Positions 35,721 through 45,129 of a DNA stretch of 64,000 nucleotides are shown piece after piece; within the stretch, counting starts at the first letter, position 1, and each line of letters begins with the position of its first letter. Position numbers and translations under genes: made by a program. The stretch is from positions 1,240,001-1,304,000 of the forward strand of contig NZ_JAFMSU010000002.1 in assembly GCF_017916365.1 (NCBI RefSeq), written 5' to 3'. This DNA comes from Rufibacter roseolus. Its GTDB lineage: Bacteria > Bacteroidota > Bacteroidia > Cytophagales > Hymenobacteraceae. Below the pieces are notes generated by a model. It saw only the letters and a list, made by a program, of their open reading frames with translations, had not been told where the DNA came from and did not search any database.

Positions 35721-38189
35721 ATGAACAAAATCATTTCCCGGCGCTCCCGGCTGTCGGTGCTGCTGCTGCTGGCTTTGTCGCTGGCCGGTCCCGCCGTCAT
35801 GGCCCAGGGGGCCAAAGACCTCAACGTCCCCTACCAGCGCCCAGCTGAGTCTATTGCCAAACTGATTGAAGCCCCGGCCACACCCTCGGTGCTTTTTGAT
35901 TCCAAGGGCGACTGGATGCTGCTTATGGAGCGGGCCGGCTACCCGTCCATTGAGGAAGTGGCCGCGCCAGAGGCCCGCATTGGGGGGCTCCGCATCAACC
36001 CGGCGGTAAACGGCGCCAGCCGTGGTACTTCTTTCCACAACCTCAAGTTCAAAAAGGTCTCCGGCGGACAGGAGTTCAACATCCAAGGATTACCGGCCAA
36101 AGCCAAAATCACTGATGTCACCTGGTCTCCGGATGAAAAGCAGATTGCCTTCCTGAACACCGTCTCCAACGGCATTGAACTGTGGGTAGTGAACGCCGCT
36201 GACAGAACCGCCCGCAAACTCACCACTGCCAGTGTAAACGATGCCTGGGGCAACGCCTTCAGCTGGACCCCGGATAGCAAGAACCTGTTGGTAAAACTGG
36301 TGAACCCCTCACGCGGCGAGGCGCCGAAGTCCAACACCACGCCGGTGGGACCGGTGATCCAGGAGAACCTGGGCCGCCCCGCCCCTTCCCGCACCTACCA
36401 GGATCTGCTCAAGAACCGCCAGGACGAGGCCCTGTTTGATTACTATTTAACAAGCCAACTCGTGCAGGTGTCCCTGGACGGCAAGGCAACGAACCTGGGC
36501 GAGCAAGGCATTATCCGGTCTTTCAGCATCTCGCCGGATGGGCAGTTTGTGCTGGTCTCCACCACGCACCGGCCTTACTCCTATCTGGTACCTTCCAGCC
36601 TGTTCCCCTACACGGTGCAGGTGTGGGACCGCCAGGGAAAAGTGGTGAAGCAGATCGCTGATATTCCGCTGGGCGAGAACATTCCCGTGGGCTTCAATGC
36701 GGTGGCAGCCGGCCCCAGAAACGTGAACTGGCGCGCAGACCAGCCGGCCACCCTGTACTGGGTAGAAGCCCAGGACGGTGGCGATGACAAGAAAGACGTA
36801 CCCGTACGGGACATCGTCTACACCCAAACCGCGCCGTTCACTCAAAAACCAGTGGCGCTGGTGGGTACCAAACTGCGCTTCAGCGGCATTACCTGGGGAG
36901 ACGATGACCTGGCCCTGGTGACCGAGCGTTGGTGGAAAACCCGCCAGGAGCGCCGCCTGCGCGTGAACCCAAGCCAGCCGGGCGCTGAGCCGGTGTTGCT
37001 GGTAGAACGCTCCTACGAAGACCTGTACTCAGACCCGGGCTCACCAGTGATGACCAAGAACCAGTTCGGCCGCAATGTGCTCATGACGGATAAATCTGGG
37101 CAGAACCTGTACATGATCAGCGAAGGTGGCTCGCCGCAGGGTAACCGCCCTTTCTTGAGCAAATTCAACCTGGCCACGAAGAAGGCCAATATCCTGTGGC
37201 GCTCTGAGGCGCCGTATTACGAGCTGCCGGTGGATGTTTTGAACCCGGAGAAAGGGCTGTTCATCACACGCCGCGAGTCTGAGAATGATCCGCCCAACTA
37301 CTTTTTGCGCCAGATTGGGACTAAGAAACTCACCGCGGTGACCAAGTTCCCGCATCCGTCGCCGGAGTTGATTGGAGTAGACAAGCAGCTATTGACCTAC
37401 AAACGCAACGATGGGGTAACGCTTACGGCCACACTGTACACACCCAAAGGCTACAAGAAAGAGCAGGGTCGCTTGCCTATGCTCATGTGGGCGTATCCGC
37501 GCGAGTTCAAAGACGCCGCCAGCGCCGGCCAGGTGAAAAGCTCGCCGTATGAGTTCACCCGTATCAACTACGGTTCTCCCCTGTTCTGGGTGACCCGGGG
37601 CTACGCCGTGCTTGACCGCACTGATTTCCCGATTGTGGGAGAAGGAGACGCAGAACCGAATGACACATACGTAGAGCAACTTTTGGGCAGCGCGAAAGCC
37701 GCCATTGACGAGGTGGCTAAAATGGGCATTGCGGACCCGAACCGGGTGGCGGTAGGCGGCCACTCTTACGGCGCTTTCATGACGGCTAACTTATTAGCGC
37801 ACTCAAACCTGTTTGCGGCCGGTATCGCGCGCAGTGGGGCCTATAACCGCACCCTTACCCCGTTCGGGTTCCAGGCCGAGGAGCGTACTTTCTGGCAAGC
37901 CCCCGAGGTGTACGCCAAAATGTCGCCGTTCAACTACGCAGATAAAATCAAGACGCCTTTGCTCATGATCCACGGCGAGGCCGACAACAACTCCGGTACT
38001 TTCCCTATCCAGAGCGAGCGTTTCTACAATGCCCTCAAGGGCCATGGGGCCACCACCCGCCTGGTGTTTCTGCCCGCCGAGAGCCACGGCTACGGCGCCA
38101 AGGAGTCAATTATGCACATGCTGTGGGAAATGGACCAGTGGCTGGAGAAATATGTGAAAAACAAGCCGCAACCGCAAACCATGCGGTAA
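35721..38189 (+). CDS. S9 family peptidase (prolyl oligopeptidase/glutamyl endopeptidase-like)
   Basis: 822 residues, with a signal peptide ending A-V-M-A-Q. A long beta-propeller region (W-S-P-D-E-K-Q-I-A-F and S-I-S-P-D-G-Q-F-V-L-V blades) precedes the alpha/beta-hydrolase domain. The catalytic triad can be placed: Ser682 in G-G-H-S-Y-G-A, Asp755 in H-G-E-A-D-N-N-S-G and His789 in E-S-H-G-Y-G-A. Propeller gating restricts these enzymes to peptides. The Y-G-A-K-E-S-I-M-H ending and 800-residue length resemble the glutamyl-specific branch known from plant chloroplasts and bacteria. Probably periplasmic, feeding peptide nutrition. Alone between a hairpin and a terminator. Confidence 0.9.
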   Translation: MNKIISRRSRLSVLLLLALSLAGPAVMAQGAKDLNVPYQRPAESIAKLIEAPATPSVLFDSKGDWMLLMERAGYPSIEEVAAPEARIGGLRINPAVNGASRGTSFHNLKFKKVSGGQEFNIQGLPAKAKITDVTWSPDEKQIAFLNTVSNGIELWVVNAADRTARKLTTASVNDAWGNAFSWTPDSKNLLVKLVNPSRGEAPKSNTTPVGPVIQENLGRPAPSRTYQDLLKNRQDEALFDYYLTSQLVQVSLDGKATNLGEQGIIRSFSISPDGQFVLVSTTHRPYSYLVPSSLFPYTVQVWDRQGKVVKQIADIPLGENIPVGFNAVAAGPRNVNWRADQPATLYWVEAQDGGDDKKDVPVRDIVYTQTAPFTQKPVALVGTKLRFSGITWGDDDLALVTERWWKTRQERRLRVNPSQPGAEPVLLVERSYEDLYSDPGSPVMTKNQFGRNVLMTDKSGQNLYMISEGGSPQGNRPFLSKFNLATKKANILWRSEAPYYELPVDVLNPEKGLFITRRESENDPPNYFLRQIGTKKLTAVTKFPHPSPELIGVDKQLLTYKRNDGVTLTATLYTPKGYKKEQGRLPMLMWAYPREFKDAASAGQVKSSPYEFTRINYGSPLFWVTRGYAVLDRTDFPIVGEGDAEPNDTYVEQLLGSAKAAIDEVAKMGIADPNRVAVGGHSYGAFMTANLLAHSNLFAAGIARSGAYNRTLTPFGFQAEERTFWQAPEVYAKMSPFNYADKIKTPLLMIHGEADNNSGTFPIQSERFYNALKGHGATTRLVFLPAESHGYGAKESIMHMLWEMDQWLEKYVKNKPQPQTMR

Positions 38190-38205
38190 GAAGTAGCTTC
38201 CCCTT

Positions 38206-38245
38206 AAAAAGGTGGTCTTTGGTAAAACATAGACCACCTTTTTTT
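38206..38245 (+). terminator. Terminator of the S9 peptidase gene
   Basis: AAAAAGGTGGTCT (38206-38218) pairs with AGACCACCTTTTT, followed by further T, 16 bases after the stop codon. Confidence 0.9.
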
Positions 38246-38344
38246 GTTCTGCGTAATAAAACTTAGATTTCCACGACTAACCTTAACCGGGAAGCAGGAA
38301 AGAGAAGAACGGACCTGGACTATCCGTTGCAACAGACAAACCAA

Positions 38345-38788
38345 ATGACAAAAGTAGAACTAAAGAAGCCCAACGGGGATGTTTTCCTCATTGCGGAGCG
38401 TATGCCAGACAACCTCTACATCCATGCACAATGGATTGGAATTCAGACGCTGGACACCGTGATGCAGGGCGGCAGTCACTATATCAAAATGCTGCAGGAG
38501 CAACCTTGCTCCCGCTTATTGAACAATCACAAAGAATTGATAGGCCCCTGGGAAGTGGCCAACGACTGGATTGTAAGTTTCTGGACGCCTAAAGTCATGG
38601 AACTGGGCCTGCAGTATATGAGCCAGGTGTTGGCCCCCGGTATTTACGGCAAAATGTCTTTTCACCACCTGCACCAGCACATTGGAGACAAATTCCAGAT
38701 CAAAATGTTTGAGGATGTGCCTCCGGCCCTGGATTGGCTTCTGAACGTGGGCAAAGAAAATCCCCTGCAGACTACTACTATTAGATAG
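38345..38788 (+). CDS. Conserved hypothetical protein, STAS/SpoIIAA-like fold suspected
   Basis: 147 residues, cytoplasmic, no signal peptide. The layout of alternating strands and helices, with W-x-x-W-x-x-x-F-W-x-P in the middle and F-E-D-V-P-P-A-L-D-W-L at the end, recalls the small STAS/SpoIIAA-like proteins common in Cytophagales, whose last helix often reads F-x-D-x-x-x-A-x-x-W-L. No phospho-serine loop is visible. The frame extends six codons to a TTG at 38327; the ATG at 38345 is preferred. Stands alone with a terminator behind it. Confidence 0.65.
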   Translation: MTKVELKKPNGDVFLIAERMPDNLYIHAQWIGIQTLDTVMQGGSHYIKMLQEQPCSRLLNNHKELIGPWEVANDWIVSFWTPKVMELGLQYMSQVLAPGIYGKMSFHHLHQHIGDKFQIKMFEDVPPALDWLLNVGKENPLQTTTIR

Positions 38789-38799
38789 ATAAGGCTTTT

Positions 38800-38836
38800 A
38801 CTCCAACCGGAATTCACCTGTTGGAGTATTTTTTTG
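38800..38836 (+). terminator. Terminator of the STAS-like gene
   Basis: ACTCCAAC (38800-38807) pairs with GTTGGAGT (38820-38827), followed by ATTTTTTT. Confidence 0.8.
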
Positions 38837-38843
38837 CTCCCCC

Positions 38844-38878
38844 TTTTAAGGCCGATTTCCTTAAAACACCCCCAAATC
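38844..38878 (+). repeat. Dispersed intergenic palindrome copy
   Basis: TTTTAAGGCCGATTTCC then TTAAAACACCCCCAAATC, lying in the 96-base gap between converging genes. Confidence 0.5.
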
Positions 38879-38884
38879 AAATTC

Positions 38885-39928
38885 TCACCCAATCTTTAAC
38901 ACCACATCCCCTCCCACCGGGTAACCCACGCAGGTTAACACCAGCCCCTGGGCCACTTCCCTATCCGTGAGCACCTCATTGTAAGACATCCAGACTTTGC
39001 CTTGCAGGCAGGTTGCCGCACAGTTTCCGCAGCGGCCCGCCTCACAGCTGTACGGCAGGGAAAGGCCAGCCTTTTTGGCGGCCTGCAGAATGGTATCAGG
39101 GTATTGGGCCGGAAGCTGATGCACCTGGTTTTGGTATTGGATGCTGACGGTATGCGGATCAGTATCTGGTGGGGTTTCTTTGGTAATGACTTTAACCGTG
39201 CTGAACGTCTCCTGCCGGATATTGGCTGCGGGTACCCCTACCTCCCTTAGACCATACAAGCACAAGCGCCGGTAGTTCTCAGGGCCACAAACATAACATA
39301 ACATTTCCGATACAGACACTTTGCTGTATTGGCGCACCAGGCTTTTCAGGAGCTCTTTGTGCAGCCGGGCTTCACTTAGCCTGGGTGAAATACTGAACAG
39401 GAACTTTACCAGGAACCGCTCCGGGTATTGCTCGGCGAGTCGATTTAACTCCTGCAGAAAGATGGTGGTTTGGGGCGAGTGGTTGCTGTACACCAGAACC
39501 ACAGAAACATCTGGATGCGCGTGGAGCAGGGTTTTGATCAAAGCGTAGATGGGGGTAATGCCACTACCGGCCGCCCAGAAAAACACCTGCCTGTAACCTG
39601 TCATGTCTTGGGGCAAAGTAAAAAATCCGGCGGCTCCTATAGTCTGCAAGGTGTCCCCTACCCTGGCATGGTCGATCAATTGACGGGACAGAAACCCGTT
39701 CTCAATCCTCTTTACCCCAATGGCCAGCGGTTCTCCTAAAGCCGGAGCCGAGGTGATGGAATAAGACCTTCTGACTTCCTCCTGCTTGTTTTGCGCCACC
39801 AAGGTTAGGTACTGACCCGGCAGGTAAGCGATGGCCTGGGCATCTTCGGCCCCGAAAACAAAGGTTTTTACATCGGGTAGTTCTTCCTTTATCTGGGTAA
39901 TGGTGAGGGAATGGTACGTAGAACTCAT
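38885..39928 (-). CDS. Flavin/2Fe-2S oxidoreductase, PaaE-like
   Basis: 347 residues with the three domains of a phthalate dioxygenase reductase-like electron carrier. The FAD domain has the R-R-S-Y-S-I-T motif. The NAD(P) domain has G-S-G-I-T-P and C-G-P-E-N-Y. The C-terminal plant-type ferredoxin has C-E-A-G-R-C-G-N-C-A-A-T-C, with a fourth ligand Cys in L-T-C-V-G-Y. PaaE transfers electrons from NADPH to the phenylacetyl-CoA epoxidase, but no paa gene is in the window, so the partner oxygenase is unknown. Possibly it serves a desaturase or hydroxylase elsewhere. No neighbours share its transcript. Confidence 0.88.
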   Translation of the reverse strand: MSSTYHSLTITQIKEELPDVKTFVFGAEDAQAIAYLPGQYLTLVAQNKQEEVRRSYSITSAPALGEPLAIGVKRIENGFLSRQLIDHARVGDTLQTIGAAGFFTLPQDMTGYRQVFFWAAGSGITPIYALIKTLLHAHPDVSVVLVYSNHSPQTTIFLQELNRLAEQYPERFLVKFLFSISPRLSEARLHKELLKSLVRQYSKVSVSEMLCYVCGPENYRRLCLYGLREVGVPAANIRQETFSTVKVITKETPPDTDPHTVSIQYQNQVHQLPAQYPDTILQAAKKAGLSLPYSCEAGRCGNCAATCLQGKVWMSYNEVLTDREVAQGLVLTCVGYPVGGDVVLKIG

Positions 39929-40029
39929 GCAGACGGCACTTTCAGATCAAATTCCTCTTAACGGATTTCACCGCCCCAGAGATAAGGCCAGTAAACAGGA
40001 AGGCTATTTTAGGCTAATTTATCAAAAAA

Positions 40030-40079
40030 GAACCCCAAAGCAGCTTTCCCTCCATGGGAGGAAAGCTGCTTTGGGGTTC
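40030..40079 (-). terminator. Strong terminator behind the outer membrane protein gene
   Basis: A 20-base-pair perfect stem (40030-40049 with 40060-40079). On the minus strand it runs into TTTTTTGAT. It lies about 107 bases past the stop of the barrel protein. A degenerate dispersed palindrome (40003-40033) overlaps it. Confidence 0.88.
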
Positions 40080-40186
40080 TGGCCTCATGGCAAGCTGGTC
40101 TTTGCTGTCTACAGGCAACTCAGCAGGATGCCTAACAACACAAAAACAATGATCATAGAACCATGAGTTTAGTTGCTTGGCAAGGC

Positions 40187-42688
40187 TTATCCGTTGGCAT
40201 CTCCGTCTGATTTGGCGTCATCGTTGTTGATTTTCTTTTTGCGGCGGGGTGCCTGGGCCTTGGTGTTGATCTTACCGAACTTGTAGCTGGCGTTCACCCG
40301 CACCTGCCGGTTGTACAGATACATGGTGCTAACCTGCTCCGCATTCTGGGTTTTGAAGGTATTCCGCTGTTTCAGGGCTTCAGAGAATGGGTTATCAATG
40401 CCCACGCTGATGCTGCCGTTTTTCTTGAGAATGTCTTTTTTCACCGCGATGTTGTACATGGCCAGCGCCGAGGCTTTGCCCTGCAGGGTTACTCTGCGGG
40501 AATTAAACTGGCTGAACACCTGCGCGCTGAACCCTCTATTAAAACTGTAAGAGGCGTTGATATTGGCATTGTACATCATGCTGGCGTTGGAGGCATTCAA
40601 CAAGGAGGTCTGGCTTTCCAGGTCACTGTAGAAGATGTTGAGGTTGGTGCTGATGTTGCCTTTCTGCAGAAACTTGGTGCTTCCAAACAAACTCACCCCA
40701 TAGCTGGCGTTCCGCCCTATGTTCCCGAACCGCGTGTAGTTCACGCCTCCCTCCGTGGGCAGGGTGTAAGCCTCAATAGAGTTGTTCGTTTGCCGCCAGA
40801 AGAAAGAGGCGTTCACCGAGGTACCGCTTTTGAAAAAGGTGCTGTAACCCAGTTCATAGGCGTTGGTGATCTCGGCCCGCAGGTTAGGGTTCCCTACCTG
40901 GATGTTGAAGGTATCGGCGCGGTTCTCATAGGGGTTCAGCAAGCCCAGTTGCGGCCTTTGAATGCGTTTGGTATAGTTGAACTTCACCGTCTGGTTGTTC
41001 TTGAGCGTTCTGGAGATAGCCAGGCTGGGAATGAAATTGCCGTACTTCTGCCCTACCGAGGTCTCTGAGGAGGTGAAGTCACCGTCAATGCGGGTGTACT
41101 CATAGCGCGAGCCCAGCTTGAAGTTATACTTCTTATCCAGGCTGAACTCATACGAAGCATACGCTGCGCCCACGTTCTGGTGGTACTCAAATATATTGGT
41201 ACGGCTTGGATCCACCACAAAAGGACCGGTGGCCGGATTGGCAAATAAAAGCTGGTAATCACTCTCGGCGTAGCGCAGGATGGCTTTGGTACCCAGTTCC
41301 AGCAGGTGCTTGTTTTTGAAGGGGTGCGTGTAGTCTACCTGAAAGGTTTTCTCCTCATTGTAGGCGTCATTCAGGTTTTGCTCCCGTAGGGCCAGTTGTT
41401 GGTCCAGGTTCAGGACATCGGCGAAATTATTGTTCTGGCGGTTGCTGCGGCTCAGTAGTCCCAGAATGCTGAGTTCCTGGCCTGGTTTTTCAAATCTGCG
41501 GGTAAAATCAAGGTTGAGGTCATAGTTGGCGTTGTCAAACTCATTGTTGTTGGTCCGGGTGTTGCCGCCCATCACCTCGCCGTTAAGAAACTGCGTGGAG
41601 ACCTGCGAGGTCTTATAGGCGAACTCCGCGCTCTGCATCCTGAACCCCGCCGACACGCTGGTTTTAGGGCTTAGGTCATAATCCAGCCCCAATTGCACCA
41701 TCTGGAAAACACCCTCCCGCTTGCCGTCCATGGTTTGGTGCAGCCGGTCAATTCCCGGGATGCCATTGTAGTAGGTGTCGCGGATGCTCTCAGCAGGATT
41801 GTTCTTCCAGCTTTGGCCCAGGGCCGTGGTCAGCCCGAACTTGCCTTTGCGGTAGTTCACATTGCCATTGATGCCTGTGTTCCGGTTGCCGTAGGTGGCA
41901 TTCACCGTTCCGTTTACGCCTTGCAGGTTGTTTTTCTTGGTAATGATGTTGATGATACCGGCCGTTCCTTCGGCATCATACTTGGCCGAGGGGTTGGTGA
42001 TGATTTCCACGCTTTTGATCTGGTCTGAGGGAATCTGCTGCAGGGCATCGGCGATGCTGGTGGCCATGACTGCCGAGGGCTTGTTGTTGATCAACACCCG
42101 CAGGTTGGAGCTGCCCCGCAAAGCCACATTGCCCTCCAGGTCTACCGTAACCCCGGGTACTTTCTTCAGGACATCACTGGCCGTGCCGCCCGCGTTGGTG
42201 ATGTCTTTCTCGGCGTTGTACACCATGCGGTCTACTTTGTCTTCCACCAGCAATTTATCTCCTTCCACGGCCACCTCGTCCAGCATTTTGGAATTGCCTT
42301 TCAAGGCCACTGCCCCAATGTTGACTTCATCTTTGTTGCCGATGGTGATGTTGTCTACCTCCCGGGTCTCATACCCCAGAAATGTCACCGATATTTTGTA
42401 TTGCCCGGCTGCCACGCGCCCCAGCGAGAATCTTCCCTTTTCATCAGACACTGTTCCGTCCACTGTTTTGCCGGTGGTTTTGTCAATGAGGCTGATGGTG
42501 GCAAACTCCACCGGTTTCTTGGCTACATCATCAATAACCACACCCGCTATTTTGCTGTTTCCTTTGGGGGTTAGCGCCGGTGCGGCGGATTGAGGAGGGG
42601 CGGAATTGGGCTTGTTTTGCGGAGCCTGGGCAAAAGTAAAATGCGCAGCCAAGCCGCTGGCCATCGCCAGGAGTATAACGTTTTTCAT
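40187..42688 (-). CDS. Outer membrane beta-barrel protein, TonB-dependent receptor-like
   Basis: 833 residues, signal peptide ending F-T-F-A-Q. A Pro/Ala-rich linker leads to a carboxypeptidase-regulatory-like domain (I-A-G-V-V-I-D-D-V-A-K-K-P-V-E-F-A-T-I-S-L). A plug-like region (V-P-G-V-T-V-D-L-E-G-N-V-A-L-R-G-S-S-N-L-R-V-L-I-N-N-K-P) and a barrel of many amphipathic strands follow. This layout is the OMP_b-brl_3 family of Bacteroidota, related to SusC-like receptors but with no SusD partner beside it. No TonB box is clear. The tail is basic and Asp-rich (R-R-K-K-K-I-N-N-D-D). Substrate unknown. Two 12-base direct repeats lie about 165 bases upstream. Confidence 0.88.
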   Translation of the reverse strand: MKNVILLAMASGLAAHFTFAQAPQNKPNSAPPQSAAPALTPKGNSKIAGVVIDDVAKKPVEFATISLIDKTTGKTVDGTVSDEKGRFSLGRVAAGQYKISVTFLGYETREVDNITIGNKDEVNIGAVALKGNSKMLDEVAVEGDKLLVEDKVDRMVYNAEKDITNAGGTASDVLKKVPGVTVDLEGNVALRGSSNLRVLINNKPSAVMATSIADALQQIPSDQIKSVEIITNPSAKYDAEGTAGIINIITKKNNLQGVNGTVNATYGNRNTGINGNVNYRKGKFGLTTALGQSWKNNPAESIRDTYYNGIPGIDRLHQTMDGKREGVFQMVQLGLDYDLSPKTSVSAGFRMQSAEFAYKTSQVSTQFLNGEVMGGNTRTNNNEFDNANYDLNLDFTRRFEKPGQELSILGLLSRSNRQNNNFADVLNLDQQLALREQNLNDAYNEEKTFQVDYTHPFKNKHLLELGTKAILRYAESDYQLLFANPATGPFVVDPSRTNIFEYHQNVGAAYASYEFSLDKKYNFKLGSRYEYTRIDGDFTSSETSVGQKYGNFIPSLAISRTLKNNQTVKFNYTKRIQRPQLGLLNPYENRADTFNIQVGNPNLRAEITNAYELGYSTFFKSGTSVNASFFWRQTNNSIEAYTLPTEGGVNYTRFGNIGRNASYGVSLFGSTKFLQKGNISTNLNIFYSDLESQTSLLNASNASMMYNANINASYSFNRGFSAQVFSQFNSRRVTLQGKASALAMYNIAVKKDILKKNGSISVGIDNPFSEALKQRNTFKTQNAEQVSTMYLYNRQVRVNASYKFGKINTKAQAPRRKKKINNDDAKSDGDANG

Positions 42689-43214
42689 GTTTTTATTTTA
42701 AGAGTTTAGTTAGATATCACTATTCAGAAAAAGCCCTGTATTCTCCCAGTTTGCCTATTTTATGAAATGTCTAAAAAGGCTGCAGGAAACCAGTACAGTA
42801 GGTGCTTTGCTATGGTACAAGGTTAGCCAGCACTTAGCGTTTCAAAAATTAAATGTGATGAAAGACAGGAAAAATGTGATGAATGGTACTCTACCCCCGC
42901 AAAGGGGATTCTTGAAGTTGAAAAACATGCAAAGTAAATCCAGTAACATCCGGGAGGGATGAAGTCGCAATGGAGAAAAAAGCAGGGTACTACTGCAATA
43001 ACCAGGCAGCTTTTCCTATTCGGGAAAAGGATTATATAATATTCTGTTTGGAGGCTAGTCTCTAGAAAACAACCTCTAAACGCTGGGATGAACTATTTAC
43101 TTTGATCTATTTAAAATCCGTTTTGAAAGAATCGGGTGGAAAACGAGAGCAGCGGGATTTTATCATTGGAAGGAAGTACCCAAACCAAAAAGCACCTCCT
43201 CCCTTTGATAAATA
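42689..43214. other. 526-base spacer with direct repeats and one palindrome copy
   Basis: Two frames here (42762-42962 and 43102-43329) look non-coding; the second overlaps the end of the minus-strand gene. A dispersed palindrome copy lies at 43050-43082 (GGAGGCTAGTCTCTAG then AAAACAACCTCTAAACG). The direct repeats are listed separately. Confidence 0.5.
42851..42883 (-). promoter_or_regulatory. 12-bp direct repeat pair, 21-bp period, upstream of the barrel protein
   Basis: AAATGTGATGAA occurs exactly at 42851-42862 and at 42872-42883, a nine-base gap between the units. A 21-base repeat period places both on the same DNA face, a layout used by LytTR-type response regulators among others. It is 163-195 bases upstream of the barrel protein start. 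Confidence 0.5.
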
Positions 43215-43952
43215 CTATTTCTTACTTATGGCTGTTAGCGCCGATCCGGTAAATTCTGCTTTTGCGGTATTGGAGAACTTATATGAGAGCGAAGGAATCA
43301 CCACATCAAACATATATAAAGAACTTTGATTCCTGATGTCCAGATCAGCAGCATTGATCTGGTTGTCTTTCCTGATAAGGAGCATACTGTTGCTTTCCGG
43401 AGTAGGGCCCACTACTGCATTCAGTTTCCCTAGGTTGGTTTTGAACAGTTCCACCGCGGTAGCATGGTCCATCTGGATGTTCAGGCTGTCCTGCTTGAAT
43501 TCTTCTAACAATACTTTTTTCAAACCATAAGGGTATACACTGGCCAACTCTTGGTGGGGCTTTCCCAGAAGGGTGTAACGAGAGGTAGTATTCAATGTTT
43601 TTAGATTTGGACAGGAAACATACACCACATACCGGCCATTAGACCAGATACCCTTCTTTTCCAAGTTAACGTCAATCACCAATTTCTGTCCTTGTTGCCT
43701 CACTTGCACAAGACCCAAGACCCGGTTGTGCAAAAACACCTTGAAAGGCCCCTGTACAACCTTCACCGATATTAGACTGCCTCCGTTCACTTCTAAGGCA
43801 TTGAACCCGGTAAAATCCTGCTTCACAAAATTATTCAACGGATCTTTGTAATTGCCTTTGTCATATTCTGTTTTCATCACAAAATTAAAAGCAGTTAATG
43901 AGCAGAGGAAAAAGGCCAGAGCAGACACAATGAGAATATTACTCTTTTTCAT
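43215..43952 (-). CDS. Hypothetical membrane-anchored protein, head-GIN-like
   Basis: 245 residues with an N-terminal hydrophobic segment (I-L-I-V-S-A-L-A-F-F-L-C-S-L-T-A-F) that is a signal or anchor. The rest has repeated beta-strand patterns: F-T-G-F-N-A-L-E-V-N-G-G, Y-V-V-Y-V-S-C-P-N-L-K-T-L-N, and later L-N-I-Q-M-D-H-A-T-A-V-E-L. These resemble the beta-helix-like GIN/DUF2807 domains of Bacteroidota. Last gene of the ABC transporter operon, six bases after the GntR-type gene stops, so it probably shares that regulation. Confidence 0.7.
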   Translation of the reverse strand: MKKSNILIVSALAFFLCSLTAFNFVMKTEYDKGNYKDPLNNFVKQDFTGFNALEVNGGSLISVKVVQGPFKVFLHNRVLGLVQVRQQGQKLVIDVNLEKKGIWSNGRYVVYVSCPNLKTLNTTSRYTLLGKPHQELASVYPYGLKKVLLEEFKQDSLNIQMDHATAVELFKTNLGKLNAVVGPTPESNSMLLIRKDNQINAADLDIRNQSSLYMFDVVIPSLSYKFSNTAKAEFTGSALTAISKK

Positions 43953-43958
43953 GATCTT

Positions 43959-44336
43959 CTAATTAAGGGTGAAATGTTCTGTTTTGAATTGTTCATAGCG
44001 CGCCTGCAGTTCTTCCAGGGGAATATCCAGCAGGAAGACATTGCGGAAAAACTCGGGCAGATCCTGCTGCAGGAAACGCTCTTTCCGGTGTTTTTTTACC
44101 TTCTCCACTCCTTCCAGGGCCACAAAAAAGCCTATCCCCCGCTTGTTATAGATGACTTCCTGGTTCTGAAGGTACTCAAAGGTGCGCATGACGGTGTTAG
44201 GGTTCACCTGCAGTTCTACCGCCAGCTCCCGCACAGAAGGTATTTTATCTTCGGGGAGCCATTTGCCCAGCAGAATGTTCTCGCTCACGTACGCGGCTAT
44301 CTGCAGGTAAATGGCCTCATTGTTTCTAAATTCCAT
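43959..44336 (-). CDS. GntR family regulator, YtrA subfamily
   Basis: 125 residues. The winged helix-turn-helix occupies residues 1-75 (N-E-A-I-Y-L-Q-I-A, then I-P-S-V-R-E-L-A-V-E-L-Q-V-N-P-N-T-V-M-R-T-F-E-Y-L). Only a short helical tail of about 50 residues follows in place of an effector domain. That size and context, beside ABC transporter genes, define the YtrA subfamily, whose members repress their own ABC operon. A matching operator is present at 45980-46005. It is third in the operon, 16 bases after the permease gene. Confidence 0.9.
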   Translation of the reverse strand: MEFRNNEAIYLQIAAYVSENILLGKWLPEDKIPSVRELAVELQVNPNTVMRTFEYLQNQEVIYNKRGIGFFVALEGVEKVKKHRKERFLQQDLPEFFRNVFLLDIPLEELQARYEQFKTEHFTLN

Positions 44337-44352
44337 AGTGATTCTCTTAAGC

Positions 44353-45129
44353 CTACACTTCTTTCTCTTTCAACCTAAAGTAGGCGCTTACCCATAATAT
44401 GAGGGCCGTTCCTAAAAGAGCCAGCGCCATCACATACTCCTGACCTTGCGGGAACTGGATCTGGAAATACTCTCCCTCCTCAGAAAAATTCAGATTTGAA
44501 AACGGAAAAGCGTCATCAAAACTGTGGCCCAAAATAGATTGCAGAATGGACTTATTCAGTAAGGTTACCATTAAGCTAACCGTAATGAACATGAAGGCGG
44601 TTTTAATAAATTGCCATTTCTCAAAGAAGACTGAACCCAGAAACGTCACCGAGTGCAGGAAAAAGAACAGTACCAAACCAGTCACCTGCCCTTCATCATT
44701 GGTGAACAAACCCATGATTTCAAACTCCTGCCCTTGCCAATCATCCAGCGGTACCAAGATGAAGGTCACCAGGTAAAAACAAGCCAGGTAAACCAATTGG
44801 AAGATGACGTAAGAATAGATCCAGGCAACCAGATACTTCTCAAGATGAGATGCCGGCAAGGTAAGCGACGCGATAGCTTTTCTCTTGTCTCCTAAGTGGG
44901 CAAAAATAGTACTGGTGAAAATAGCCCCAGCCGCAAGAAGCAGGAAAATGAAAACAATGGCTTGTTTGTCTGTGGTGAACGGTTGTGTTTCCATCATGAT
45001 CAAAAAGCCCGTGAACAAAACCATGATGCCCACCAGAACGGCAGCGCATAGAAGGTAGAATTTGTAGTTCTCTGCTGTATGTTTCCTGAACAACCACCTG
45101 AAGCGGGTAAAGCTAAATTGCGTTTTCAT
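44353..45129 (-). CDS. ABC transporter permease-like membrane protein
   Basis: 258 residues with about six hydrophobic helices (for example F-Y-L-L-C-A-A-V-L-V-G-I-M-V-L-F and A-I-V-F-I-F-L-L-L-A-A-G-A-I-F). A conserved-looking S-L-T-L-P-A-S-H-L-E-K-Y between the second and third is typical of ABC-2 type permease-like proteins paired with YtrA regulators. It overlaps the ATPase gene by 17 bases, consistent with a permease-ATPase pair. Substrate unknown; related systems respond to cell-wall or membrane stress. Confidence 0.82.
   Translation of the reverse strand: MKTQFSFTRFRWLFRKHTAENYKFYLLCAAVLVGIMVLFTGFLIMMETQPFTTDKQAIVFIFLLLAAGAIFTSTIFAHLGDKRKAIASLTLPASHLEKYLVAWIYSYVIFQLVYLACFYLVTFILVPLDDWQGQEFEIMGLFTNDEGQVTGLVLFFFLHSVTFLGSVFFEKWQFIKTAFMFITVSLMVTLLNKSILQSILGHSFDDAFPFSNLNFSEEGEYFQIQFPQGQEYVMALALLGTALILWVSAYFRLKEKEV

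Noticed and set aside
42762..42962. 66-codon ORF upstream of the outer membrane protein gene
   Set aside because: It covers the direct repeats and likely promoter region; peptide composition is not protein-like.
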